This document shows positions 1 to 8,738 of a DNA stretch of 64,000 nt, piece by piece. How positions within the stretch are numbered: the stretch's first letter is position 1; the number at the start of each line of letters is the position of its first letter. This stretch comes from Bacteroidales bacterium UBA5197 (lineage in GTDB: Bacteria > Bacteroidota > Bacteroidia > Bacteroidales > Lentimicrobiaceae): the NCBI GenBank assembly GCA_002412885.1, contig DHVX01000072.1:62001-126000 (forward strand), given 5' to 3'. The translations under genes and the position numbers were made by a program. The notes beneath the pieces were generated by a model. The model worked only from the letters and a program-made list of their open reading frames with translations, did no database searches and was not told where the DNA came from.

Positions 1-1447
1 AAGTTAAAATTACAAGTCCACTTGCACCCGAGCCACCGACTCTATCGGTATCGTTTGTTTTCCTGGCACCGCTGCCCCCACCTCCATAATTGCTTCCCGA
101 AAGACCATTAGAAGATCCGGTTACACCATTTCCTCCGTTCCCGCCATTTACTGCCGTGCCGGTTCCGCCTGTTGCTCCTGTTGCATTCCCTCCTGCACCA
201 CCTGATCCGGCACCACCTCCACCGCCGCCGGAAGAGCTGGATCCAGCTGCTCCATTACCACCTCCATGTAAAATTGTGCCAGTTGATGATGAAGTTGGCC
301 CACCTATTCCAGGTGTAGCACTATTGTTCACTCCTCCCCTGCCACCTGCAGCCAGGATTGTTAGAAACGAAGAATTCCCACCGTTGATGTTTGCGGTACC
401 TCCGCTTCCTACGGAAACTGCGTATGTTGATCCAGGTGTAACGGTAACAATACCGCATGCATAAGCACCTCCACCTCCGCCACCTCCTTCTCGGTTATTC
501 TGCTGGATGGAACTTCCTCCTCCACCACCACCCCAGGCTTCCACTTTTAAGCATGTTACACCAGCAGGTACTGTAAATGAACCAGAACTCGTATAGACAT
601 TGCTTCCCATCACCCCCTTCACCAAATTCCCGCTCCAAATCAATGTATCCTGTGGCCCTACCGCCATTGCTGCAAGTGGTTCATTCTCAGCTACAATTTC
701 CTCATTATCATTTTTAACAAGAGGCTCAACTACTGGCTCTTCCGGCGTAATTTCAAGGTTATCCGTATTTGCATCTGCAATCAGATCCTTCCCAAAAGCT
801 ACACCCTCGAAACTTACATTGCGGTTGTGGAAGGTAACGTTATGATCAACGGTGCTCCAACCGTAAAAGCGAATGCTGAGGGTTTGCGGGTAAGCAACGC
901 GGAGGCTGGTTTTTACCGGCAGGTTGCGTGGCACTGGGGTGCCGATATAGACGATGTGGCCGATCTGGGTTTTCTGTGAGGTAAAACCATCGTAGGAATA
1001 CTGCACCGAAGTGCGCATATTTACGCGGCTCAGGCTGACTTCAAAATTCAGCTGGTTGATAAGGATGCTGGTTCCGGGAGCCGGGGTAATCTGGTATTCG
1101 TAGTATGCTTCGGGATCAAGATTGTCGGTGTTCCAGCCGCTGGAAACTGCGCCGAAATCAGCGGAGAAACTCAGGGAATCAACACTGCGTCCGGCAGCAA
1201 ACGAAAGGGTGGCAACAGGTGAGGGAAGTGCAACTTCGTAGGGAGATGTGAGGGGCCAGCTCAAAACGACTGATTGCTGAGCGCTGATATTCAGCGATAT
1301 AGCAAAAAGCACTATTATAAGGTACGTTACGCGCGCGCGTACACAGGAACCTAAAAAGGGAAGGAAAATGCGAATTACGGTGAGGAGGAGATCAAACGCA
1401 AAACGACCCACCCTCTTCAGGATTGGTTCGTTTTGTGCTGATAACAT
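1..1447 (-). CDS. Glycine-rich domain protein, secreted; 3' end cut by window edge
   Basis: An open minus-strand frame runs from an ATG at 1447 through the left edge with no stop, giving at least 482 residues. A hydrophobic, signal-like stretch lies at about residues 41-55 and ends in NISAQ, a typical Bacteroidota cleavage context. It sits unusually far from the first ATG, so the true start is uncertain; GTG at residue 13 is another candidate. Residues 60-250 are beta-rich and unrecognised. From about residue 287 the sequence GSFTVPAGVTCLKVEAWGGG opens a Gly-rich domain of the kind found in large Bacteroidota surface proteins, and Gly/Ala/Ser/Thr dominate to the edge. By analogy the missing C-terminus may carry a T9SS sorting domain, but that is not visible. 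Function: probable secreted or surface structural protein; no enzymatic motif seen. Confidence 0.75.
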   Translation of the reverse strand, partial: MLSAQNEPILKRVGRFAFDLLLTVIRIFLPFLGSCVRARVTYLIIVLFAISLNISAQQSVVLSWPLTSPYEVALPSPVATLSFAAGRSVDSLSFSADFGAVSSGWNTDNLDPEAYYEYQITPAPGTSILINQLNFEVSLSRVNMRTSVQYSYDGFTSQKTQIGHIVYIGTPVPRNLPVKTSLRVAYPQTLSIRFYGWSTVDHNVTFHNRNVSFEGVAFGKDLIADANTDNLEITPEEPVVEPLVKNDNEEIVAENEPLAAMAVGPQDTLIWSGNLVKGVMGSNVYTSSGSFTVPAGVTCLKVEAWGGGGGGSSIQQNNREGGGGGGGAYACGIVTVTPGSTYAVSVGSGGTANINGGNSSFLTILAAGGRGGVNNSATPGIGGPTSSSTGTILHGGGNGAAGSSSSGGGGGGAGSGGAGGNATGATGGTGTAVNGGNGGNGVTGSSNGLSGSNYGGGGSGARKTNDTDRVGGSGASGLVILT

Positions 1448-2641
1448 CAGCGGCCCTCTTTGGGCTATTCTACTACTGCCGGTTGCCTCCAAGCTGACTG
1501 AAATTCCGGCTGCCTTGCTTTGATCGGTATTTCTACAAGATCAAAAACCTTAATAAGATGAGTGTGTAAGCCTTTGGTTTACCCTATTGCAAAATTGTCT
1601 CTCCCAAAACAAATTGCGGATAAAACCGGGACATTACGCCTCATTTCAAAAAAAGTCAATCAACGCAGTCAATGTTATTAAAAAAAATTTGATATGCTGA
1701 TAATTTTCTGGCATTGTGATGAAACGTGTATTCAACAGTATTGCAATAGTTTAGTACTGAGTCCGGGGGTTGGCTGAGATGTCCGTGAACATGCTTCAAG
1801 CGGACATAATGAAATGAAACACTGCACTTAAGTGAGTGTCCGTAAAAAAATCCAGCCGAATGGTTAGTGAAGAAAAAGGGTATAAAAGCGTCTGCCGAAA
1901 TACTCACAGGGTAACTCGCTGGTAAGGCAGTGCTTACAGTGGGTTCATTTAACACTAGTGAGTAGTTCTTTTCCATACTATACAGTTTTTCTGGCTTTTT
2001 TTTTGATTAATCACCACGACTAAGATTCGATTTATTCTCCGGTTAATTCAGTAATCATATTCCTATTAAAATTTTCGGTTTCAGAACCTTAAATTATTGT
2101 TTTCTGAAAGCAATAAAAACGGGTTCTTTAACCGTGTTGATACATGATCATCAGTATATCATTTTTTCCTTCAAAAGTAATACAAAAAAGTATCAAAATC
2201 TATCCGTATTTACACGTATTTTATATCATTAAAGCTTGATTTATAATACACTTGATTGTCGTTTTTACAATTTCGCATCGCATTTGTTTAGATTTAATAA
2301 AATTAATGAGAAATTTATTTTACATGACAGAAATCAATAAATCAATAAAACAGAAGGTCATAAATGCTGTAGTACAACATTATAGCATGCATTGACTATT
2401 GAAAGCCTTGTTATCACATTATAAATGGCTGAATTGTAAAATAACTTTGTAAATTTTATTTACTATAAAAAATGGCAGCCTCAGGAGAGCTTAATAATTT
2501 TTGATTTTTTTTGAAAAATTTTTATTTTTTTTCATCACGGGCAGGTTAAATGGGTGAAAAACCGGTAAAATGATGGGTTAATTCCATTTTTGCCGGATGA
2601 TGAGATTATGGAGTGTTACTGTTTTATTTCAAAAAAAAGGC
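1448..2641. other. Gene-poor, AT-rich spacer
   Basis: No convincing gene is seen. The part from about 1990 to 2640 is very AT-rich, with homopolymer A and T runs (for example 2500-2535). A 106-codon minus-strand frame at 1656-1976 has no recognisable domain, signal or promoter. A short inverted motif (GCGGACA ... TGTCCG) lies near 1800-1845. The stretch upstream of 1447 may hold the promoter of the glycine-rich gene, but no clear TAnnTTTG element is seen. Confidence 0.5.
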
Positions 2642-2755
2642 AATTCAGGTGATGAAAATGCATCATTTTTTACCCACCCCAACCCTACGGCTGAGCTGGA
2701 AGTGAAAACCGACAGATTCCTCTCATCACTTCGTTGCGATCGGAATGACGATTGA
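2642..2755 (+). pseudogene. Relic of a T9SS C-terminal sorting domain
   Basis: One plus frame reads SFFTHPNPTAELEVKTD and stops at 2753-2755. The NPT-x-ELEVKT pattern resembles the opening of a type A T9SS sorting domain (usually YPNP...L.V). Here it is cut short after about 20 residues by a dispersed intergenic repeat, and nothing upstream looks like the body of a gene. I read it as the remnant of a deleted surface-protein gene; a chance match is possible because it is short. Confidence 0.3.
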
Positions 2756-2861
2756 TCGCTTAAGGAGAGGGGGAAAAAGTGCAGTGGCGGCTTCGCCGCC
2801 ACTGCACTTTTTCCCTTTATATCCCCTGGAAAGCCGTCATTCCGAATGCAATGAGGAATCT
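2714..2861. repeat. Compound inverted repeat with perfect 21-bp hairpin core
   Basis: Outer arms at 2714-2750 and 2835-2861 are imperfect inverted copies of a dispersed Bacteroidota intergenic motif (AGATTCCTCTC... versus ...GAGGAATCT). Inside them lies a perfect 21-bp inverted repeat, 2771-2791 against 2795-2815, closed by the 3-nt loop TTC (C-TTC-G tip). The stem is GC-rich at the tip and has A5/T5 near its base. It looks like a small mobile or MITE-like hairpin element; it could also act as a bidirectional terminator. Confidence 0.75.
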
Positions 2862-2892
2862 CAAACTGAACTTGGACGGGCGGAACAGTGAC

Positions 2893-3210
2893 GTCGGCAT
2901 ACTGCGAGACGTCGTCGTCATACTGCGAGCCGTCGTCGTCACACTGCGAGGTGTCGTCATCGTACTGCGAGGTGTCGGCATCGTACTGCGAGGTGTCGGC
3001 ATCGTACTGCGAGGTGTCGTCATCGTACTGCGAGGTGTCGTCATCGTACTGCGAGGTGTCGGCGTCGTACTGCGAGGTGTCGGTATCGTACTGCGAGGTG
3101 TCGGCGTCGTACTGCGAGGTGTCGTCATCGTAATGCGAGGTGTCGGCGTCGTACTGCGAGGTGTCGGCGTCTTACTGCGAGGTGTCGGCGTCGTACTGTG
3201 CGTTACAGTG
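2893..3210. repeat. 21-bp tandem repeat (minisatellite), about 15 copies
   Basis: The unit TACTGCGAGGTGTCGGCRTC recurs every 21 bp from about 2893 to 3210. Copies start near 2900, 2920, 2942, then every 21 bp to 3193. The edge copies are more diverged than the central ones. Because 21 is a multiple of 3, three frames stay open across the array (VLRGVGI, SYCEVSA and, on the minus strand, MPTPRST type repeats), which produces spurious coding frames on both strands. No signal peptide, promoter or neighbour supports a real protein. Copy variation is limited to GTC/GGC and ATC/GTC alternation. Confidence 0.85.
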
Positions 3211-3538
3211 AACTTGTTCGAGATAATGATATCCTGGTTCCCTGATCAGAGGCTCAGCTAAATCAATAAAAAGAATCCTTCAAGGCAAAATCGGGATTAA
3301 ATAAATTCATTCGAAATAGTCTTAGGATGTCAAAACACGTATGCAGATCATCAGCGAATACAAAACTTTATAATAAACTATCCGTATTTATACCCAACAC
3401 CTCACTATTGAAATTGCATAAGTCTTCAAAAACGCAGAACAGAATCAGTATTTATACCCATTTTAAGAACCCCCTGTAACCAATCGGAATTATTCGTTGT
3501 AATTTTACATCTCTATTTAAGAAGCCCAATCTACTTCA
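3211..3538. other. Spacer between minisatellite and acetyltransferase gene
   Basis: I see no gene in this stretch. It is AT-rich and contains two similar short motifs (TATCCGTATTTATACCCA near 3379 and GTATTTATACCCATTT near 3447). These may be part of the upstream regulatory region of the small acetyltransferase, but no strong promoter consensus can be called. Confidence 0.4.
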
Positions 3539-3820
3539 ATGAAAAATACCATTCTCGACACCGGTAACAAGTTTATTATTCAACAAAACGGAGAAGAATC
3601 CTGGCTTGCCTACAGGCAAAAAGGTGAAGTAATGGACTTTTACAGCACCTTCGTACCTGGTGCACTCAAAGGTCAGGGCATGGCAGCCGATCTGATTTTA
3701 CACGGCATCCATTATGCGGTTTTACACGGGCTACGGGTCAAACCATCATGTCCGGCAGTTGCCCGGTTTATGGAACTAAACCGTGAATGGCAATACCTTA
3801 CTGTTTACAGCCTGAACTGA
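3539..3820 (+). CDS. Small GNAT-fold N-acetyltransferase (YidJ/PF14542 type)
   Basis: This 93-residue protein matches the minimal single-domain acetyltransferase family (GCN5-related, PF14542). Typical marks are the beta-strand pair ending in FYSTFVPGALKGQGMA (residues about 35-50), in which VP..L.GQG.A is the acetyl-CoA pyrophosphate-binding turn, and the conserved P-x-C-P-x-V-x-x-F-M motif near residues 67-78. The family is usually 90-100 residues, so the protein is complete. The substrate is unknown; such proteins are thought to acetylate small molecules or proteins. It stands alone, followed by 240 bp of non-coding DNA rich in TTTTCACT repeats. Confidence 0.85.
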   Translation: MKNTILDTGNKFIIQQNGEESWLAYRQKGEVMDFYSTFVPGALKGQGMAADLILHGIHYAVLHGLRVKPSCPAVARFMELNREWQYLTVYSLN

Positions 3821-4060
3821 TCCTCTTTGAATTTCACCTTACATTTTAATACCATTATCAAGCCGATTGATGGCCGGATGGACGTTTGCTATACCTTTTA
3901 CAGAATCCTTACAGAAATAATAATCTGCGAAAATCTGCACATCCTGAATAACACCCTGATCTATACACTCATCCAGATTTTTCACTTTTCACTTTTCACT
4001 ATTCACTTAATAAAACCAATTGAAATATCAACTGTTATTATTTTGTAACCGAATAATATC

Positions 4061-6658
4061 ATGGAATCAAACCCGCGACGCGTCAGACCCGGAGGAATTC
4101 AGATCAAAGTTCTGACCATATTTGTAATTGCATTTATGGCTGTGTTAGCGGCCGGATATCTCGTACGCGAGAATACCAGATCGGTGAACCAAACCCTTGC
4201 TTCTCTTTCAAAACCCGATTCTGAACAACTCAGGCTGAGAAACCTGCTGGCTTATTTATCGGAAGCCGAAAACAACCTCCGAATCTACGCCGTTACCAAC
4301 GATCAGGAATACTTTAACATCTATAGTTACCTGATCAATGAGGTTGAAACCAGCATCGACTCATTGAAATTAAATTCAACCACCCTGCACGAAAATAAAT
4401 CAGGTATTGACAGCGTATCTGCATTGTTGAATATGCGGCATGAGATTATAACCCAGTATCTGATCACCAAAATGGAAAGAGAATCGTTTAATTTTGTTCG
4501 GGAAGCCTATTCGCAGATCAGGTCGGCATCTCCTGACTCCAGCAGCAATGTGCTTCGGACATCTGTTTCGGTAATAACCACTTATGATACCATAGCTGCT
4601 GAAAAGGATTTCATGAAAGATCCGGAGGTTAAAACAAAGGGCTTCTTCAACAAGGTGAAAAAGTTATTCAGCAAAAAGCCCGATGAAGAAATATTTATTG
4701 AAAGCGAACCTCCGAAGATTTTAACCAGAACTCAGGTAGTTTCAGATTCCGCTTTGGTAAGACAAAGTGATACAGGAATGTATAAAAATGTAAAAAAGGT
4801 CTTATCGAAAGTGAGAAACAAAGAACTGGAATCATATAATCAACTGAAAGAGCAGGAGTTAAATATGCTGCGCAACAGTTCGTTGATCATTGATCAGGTA
4901 ATGGCAATTTTCAGGCAGATTGAAGCCAGGCAAACCAAAGCAGCGCAAATCCGCACACAGGAAGCAACAGAGAATGCAAGATTATCCATCCTTATCATTG
5001 GTTCTATTTCAATATCCTCTCTCCTTTTGATTGTATTCTTCATGGCTTTGATTATAAGAAGTATAAGACAAAATAATCTATACCGAAAAGAATTGATTTA
5101 TGCATGGCGCCAGTCGCGCGATATGGCGAGGGTAAAAGAAGAATTTCTGGCCAATATGAGCCACGAAATCCGCACTCCGTTAAGCGCAATTATTGGCTTC
5201 TCAGAACAATTGATTCATACCCCGCTAAACAAAATACAGAAAGAATACCTGGGAGCTGTGCGCCGCTCGTCGCATCATTTGCTTGAAACGGTAAACGACA
5301 TTCTCGATCTTTCCAAACTGGGAGCCGGTAAGGTACAACTGGAATCTACTCCTTTCAGGCTAAGTACTGTTCTTGAAGATGTTACTACAACTTTTGGAAT
5401 GTCAGCAGCCGAAAAAGGAATTGAATTTGACGCTTCGTGCAATGCCGGAAGTAACCTTGTACTGCTTGGAGATCCGCTGAGACTAAGGCAGATTTTGTAC
5501 AATCTTTTAAGCAATGCGATAAAATTCACTGAAAAGGGATCTGTTTCCATTGTCTGCAACATTGAATGTGATAACGACAATTGCATTGCAACCATTGAAG
5601 TGGCGGATACCGGATCAGGAATACCTGAAGAGGCTCAATCTGCCATTTTTGAGGATTTCAGACAGGCAGAATCTTCCTCTGCCCGCCGGTTTGGTGGAAC
5701 AGGGCTGGGACTGGCCATTAGCCGCCGATTGGCCAGATTGCAGAATGGCGACATTTCAGTAAGAAGCACACCGGGCGAAGGATCAGTATTTACAGTTACC
5801 ATTCCCTATAAAGTATCTGATGAAGAGCCGGTTGCCGCCGAAATAAATACGGTTATCAGAGATGTTGAAATTGCAGGCAGAAAAATACTGATTGTTGACG
5901 ATGATGTTTTCAATATACTTCTGGCACGCATTATTGCCGAGAACCATGGCATGGTGGTTGAAATAGCTGTCAATGGCCGTCAAGCCATTGATCTGGTTAA
6001 TACCAACCATTACGACATCATTATGACCGATGTTCAAATGCCGGAAATAAGCGGCTTCGAACTTCTGGAAATAATAAGAAATCATCCCGATCGCCTGGTG
6101 GCACTGGTGCCTGTAATTGCCTTCACAGCCGGAAAGATTGAAAGATTTGACCGGGAATATGTAAATGCCGGTTTTAACGAAGTATTGCAGAAACCTTTCA
6201 GTGAGACCGGATTTTTGCAGTGTGTATCATCATATCTTACCAATTCGCTGCATGAAATAATTAATATCCCTGCTTCTGCATCGCGAAATATTGAAACTCC
6301 ATTTGACCTGAGAGAAGCAGAAATTTTCAGCGGAGGCAATCCCGATCAGTTGGCAGGAATTGTCCGCTCGTTTATACAAACCTCGCAAACGGCAGTGAAA
6401 GAACTCTGGAATTTTTATGATAAAGGAAATACAAAAGGAATTAAAATGCTGGCGCACAGGCTTCTCACCAGCTACGGACATATGGGTATAAAACAAGCCA
6501 TACCTGTGCTTTCACGTCTGGAAGCGCTGAATGACGAAGCCATTCCCGACGAGGATATCAAAAGCAATATCCGCATAATTACTACAATCACAAACAACCT
6601 TTACCCATTGCTGGAAGCTGAATTGCTTCGGATGTCGGAAACCGCTGGTGCAGATTAA
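4061..6658 (+). CDS. Hybrid sensor histidine kinase (HisKA-HATPase-REC-Hpt)
   Basis: An 865-residue membrane-bound phosphorelay protein. A first membrane helix lies at about residues 15-35, followed by a roughly 270-residue helical extracytoplasmic sensor region and a second helix at about 307-334. HisKA follows with the phospho-acceptor His368 (NMSHEIRTPLSA). The HATPase_c domain shows the N box (NLLSNAIKFT), the G1 box (DTGSGIP) and the G2 box (GGTGLGLAI). A receiver domain (about 604-725) has the acidic pocket IVDDD and phospho-acceptor Asp657 (MTDVQMP). A C-terminal Hpt domain carries His799 (AHRLLTSYG). All four relay sites are intact, as in ArcB-type kinases. No DNA-binding output domain is present, so a separate response regulator must receive the signal; none lies in the window. 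The ligand is unknown. The region around residues 185-230 is charged and Lys-rich, which is unusual for a sensor domain and may be a linker. Confidence 0.93.
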   Translation: MESNPRRVRPGGIQIKVLTIFVIAFMAVLAAGYLVRENTRSVNQTLASLSKPDSEQLRLRNLLAYLSEAENNLRIYAVTNDQEYFNIYSYLINEVETSIDSLKLNSTTLHENKSGIDSVSALLNMRHEIITQYLITKMERESFNFVREAYSQIRSASPDSSSNVLRTSVSVITTYDTIAAEKDFMKDPEVKTKGFFNKVKKLFSKKPDEEIFIESEPPKILTRTQVVSDSALVRQSDTGMYKNVKKVLSKVRNKELESYNQLKEQELNMLRNSSLIIDQVMAIFRQIEARQTKAAQIRTQEATENARLSILIIGSISISSLLLIVFFMALIIRSIRQNNLYRKELIYAWRQSRDMARVKEEFLANMSHEIRTPLSAIIGFSEQLIHTPLNKIQKEYLGAVRRSSHHLLETVNDILDLSKLGAGKVQLESTPFRLSTVLEDVTTTFGMSAAEKGIEFDASCNAGSNLVLLGDPLRLRQILYNLLSNAIKFTEKGSVSIVCNIECDNDNCIATIEVADTGSGIPEEAQSAIFEDFRQAESSSARRFGGTGLGLAISRRLARLQNGDISVRSTPGEGSVFTVTIPYKVSDEEPVAAEINTVIRDVEIAGRKILIVDDDVFNILLARIIAENHGMVVEIAVNGRQAIDLVNTNHYDIIMTDVQMPEISGFELLEIIRNHPDRLVALVPVIAFTAGKIERFDREYVNAGFNEVLQKPFSETGFLQCVSSYLTNSLHEIINIPASASRNIETPFDLREAEIFSGGNPDQLAGIVRSFIQTSQTAVKELWNFYDKGNTKGIKMLAHRLLTSYGHMGIKQAIPVLSRLEALNDEAIPDEDIKSNIRIITTITNNLYPLLEAELLRMSETAGAD

Positions 6659-6756
6659 AGCACGGCATTGTTCTGCTGCTAAGCGAACTTGCAAGCGATT
6701 GAAGGGAGCATCGAATGATGCTGAGCGGGGTAATGAAAACGCATCATTTTTTACCC

Positions 6757-8669
6757 GGATAATTTGCAATTATCCATTAACTGAAAATATTTATTGAATT
6801 ACAAATTCAATGATATTCAAAGCGGCATTGCAACCGACCGGAGGGAGCTCAGCGAAGCTAAATGCCGCTTAGCCACCATCGTATAATATTGATTAGGATT
6901 TAAATAAATTGAACCAACGTTAAAGCTGAGCGGCATTTGCAATGCCGCTCTGAACACTGGATAATTTGCAATTATCCAGCAATCTGCCAGTGGCAATTTC
7001 ATCATTTTACAACTTTAACGCGGATCAGAAGAAAAAATATTGAATTACAAATTCAATGATGTTCAAAGCGGCATTGCAAATGCCGCTTAGCCGATCGTAC
7101 GGCAAAGTGATAAGCATTAGTATGAATTGATCGCCGAACGGTTTTACAAATGACTGCGTATAATATTTAGTACGATGAAAATATATTGAACAAACGCCAA
7201 GGCTGAGCGGCATTTGTAATGCCGCTCTGAACACTGGATAATTTGCAATTATCCAAATAACTTTCAAATATTTCTAAAAGTCAATCTCATCACCGAACAG
7301 TTTTTACACGGAAAGTTATCGGGATAATATCAATTAATCCTTCATAACCAGCATAAGCCGGTGCGCTGGAATACATATAATCCTCCGGTTTGCTAACTAT
7401 TCCAGCTCTGACCGGATTATTATGAATATACTCAACCTTTGATTCTATAAAAGCATTGCTGGTGGTTTCTATTGCATGGTTTTCGTGTGACCAAACCTGA
7501 AATTCGCCTGTTTTATTCTGCCGTTTGGCAGCATGTCGGAACAAACGCAACATCCATTCCTTTCGGCTTTCATCAGAACCATCTGAAATATATTGAATAA
7601 ATGCTTTGCTGGTAAATTTTTTGAAATCGCGTATAGTACTGCTTAATTGTCCGGTATTACTCTTTGCCAGAATATGAATATGATTACTCATAATAACCCA
7701 GGCATATATTTCAAGACCTCTTTCACGTTGGCAATATTTAAGACTATCAAGTATAATGTCACGATAAGCTTGTCTTGAAAACAAATCTATCCAGTAAATC
7801 ACCTGAAAAGTAAGGTAATATGGGGATGTTTGATCTTTTATTTGATAACCAGTTGGCATAGTGCTTCAAAGATAAAAAATTTCATTGAATTGCAAATTCA
7901 ATGATGTTCAAAGCGGCATTACAACCGACCGGAGGGAGCTCAGCGAAGCTAAATGCCGCTTAGCCAGGAAGAAAAAATATTGAATTACAAATTCAATGAT
8001 ATTCAAAGCGGCATTACAAATGCCGCTTAGCCACCATCGTATAATATTGATTAGGATGTAAATAAATTGAACCAATGTTAAAGCTGAGCGGCATTTGCAA
8101 TGCCGCTCTGAACACTGGATAATTTGCAATTATCCAGCAATCTGCCAGTGGCAATTTCATCATTTTACAACGTTAACACGAATCAGGAAGATAGTATTGA
8201 ATTGCAAATTCAATGATGTTCAAAGCGGCATTGCAAATGCCGCTTAGCCGATCATACGGCAAGATATAAGCATTAAGGATGATTTGATCGCCGAACGGAC
8301 TTCCATCCGACCCCGCTCTGAACACTGGATAATTTGCAATTATCCAGCAATCTGCCAGAGGCAATTTCGTCATTTTACAACGTTAACACGAATCAGGAAG
8401 ATATTATTGAATTACAAATTCAATGATGTTCGAAGCGGCATTACAAATGCCGCTTAGCCACCATCGTATAATATTGATTAGGATGTAAATAAATTGAACC
8501 AACGTTAAAGCTGAGCGGCATTTGCAATGCCGCTCTGAACACTGGATAATTTGCAATTATCCAAGCATCTGCCAAAGGCAATTTCATATTTTACAACTTT
8601 AACACGGATCAGGAAGATAGAATTGAATTACAAATTCAATGATGTTCAAAGCGGCATTACAAATGCCGC
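6757..8669. repeat. REP/BIME-like array of 24 hairpins around a RAYT gene
   Basis: Three 19-nt hairpin types alternate on both sides of the RAYT gene, each with an 8-bp stem and a 3-nt loop (TGC, GCA or ACA/TGT) and all sharing an ATT-loop-AAT tip. Type A (stem ATTGAATT): 6793, 7039, 7884, 7979, 8196, 8406, 8622. Type B (stem GCGGCATT): 6822, 6930, 7068, 7207, 7913, 8008, 8088, 8225, 8435, 8515, 8651. Type C (stem GGATAATT): 6757, 6959, 7236, 8117, 8327, 8544. The usual order is A-B-spacer-B-C, repeated. The B copies starting at 6822 and 7913 have a nearly identical 31-nt insertion in the loop. One spacer (near 8300) has lost its second B hairpin. Short open frames across the array are repeat artefacts. 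Confidence 0.93.
7290..7859 (-). CDS. REP-associated tyrosine transposase (RAYT, IS200-like Y1 family)
   Basis: This 189-residue protein belongs to the HUH Y1 transposase superfamily (PF01797, TnpA_REP group). The HUH motif is His60-x-His62 in MSNHIHILAK. Tyr144 in YIHNNPVRAGIV is the likely nucleophile by position and by the signature NPVRAG, which is typical of RAYTs. RAYTs bind and nick REP hairpins as single strands and are thought to spread or maintain them; they are normally single-copy, domesticated genes. Here the gene sits in the middle of an array of hairpins, the expected genetic arrangement of a RAYT and its cognate REPs. The catalytic residues look intact. Length is normal for the family. 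Confidence 0.93.
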   Translation of the reverse strand: MPTGYQIKDQTSPYYLTFQVIYWIDLFSRQAYRDIILDSLKYCQRERGLEIYAWVIMSNHIHILAKSNTGQLSSTIRDFKKFTSKAFIQYISDGSDESRKEWMLRLFRHAAKRQNKTGEFQVWSHENHAIETTSNAFIESKVEYIHNNPVRAGIVSKPEDYMYSSAPAYAGYEGLIDIIPITFRVKTVR

Positions 8670-8738
8670 TTAGCCGAGCAATCTGCCAGAGGCAAAATAT
8701 ATACATTAAAAGTGATTTGATCGCTGAAAAACCTATCC

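Noticed and set aside
1656..1976. 106-residue minus-strand frame
   Set aside because: No signal, domain, promoter or codon bias; the amino-acid mix is typical of non-coding AT-rich DNA.
2779..3261. Long open frame MQWRLRRHCT... and its minus-strand partner over the 21-bp repeat
   Set aside because: They are produced by the minisatellite, whose 21-bp period keeps frames open on both strands; there is no start signal, domain or neighbour to support a protein.
3827..4048. Short plus-strand frame before the sensor kinase
   Set aside because: Composition is irregular, and the sequence is dominated by TTTTCACT-type repeats.
7025..8373. Small minus-strand frames with recurring WIIANYPVFRAA
   Set aside because: They are translations of the hairpin array (GGATAATT and GCGGCATT stems), repeated several times.
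6757..8669. CRISPR array
   Set aside because: The repeats are short hairpins with similar spacers, not unique spacers of constant length, and no cas genes exist; the RAYT explains them.
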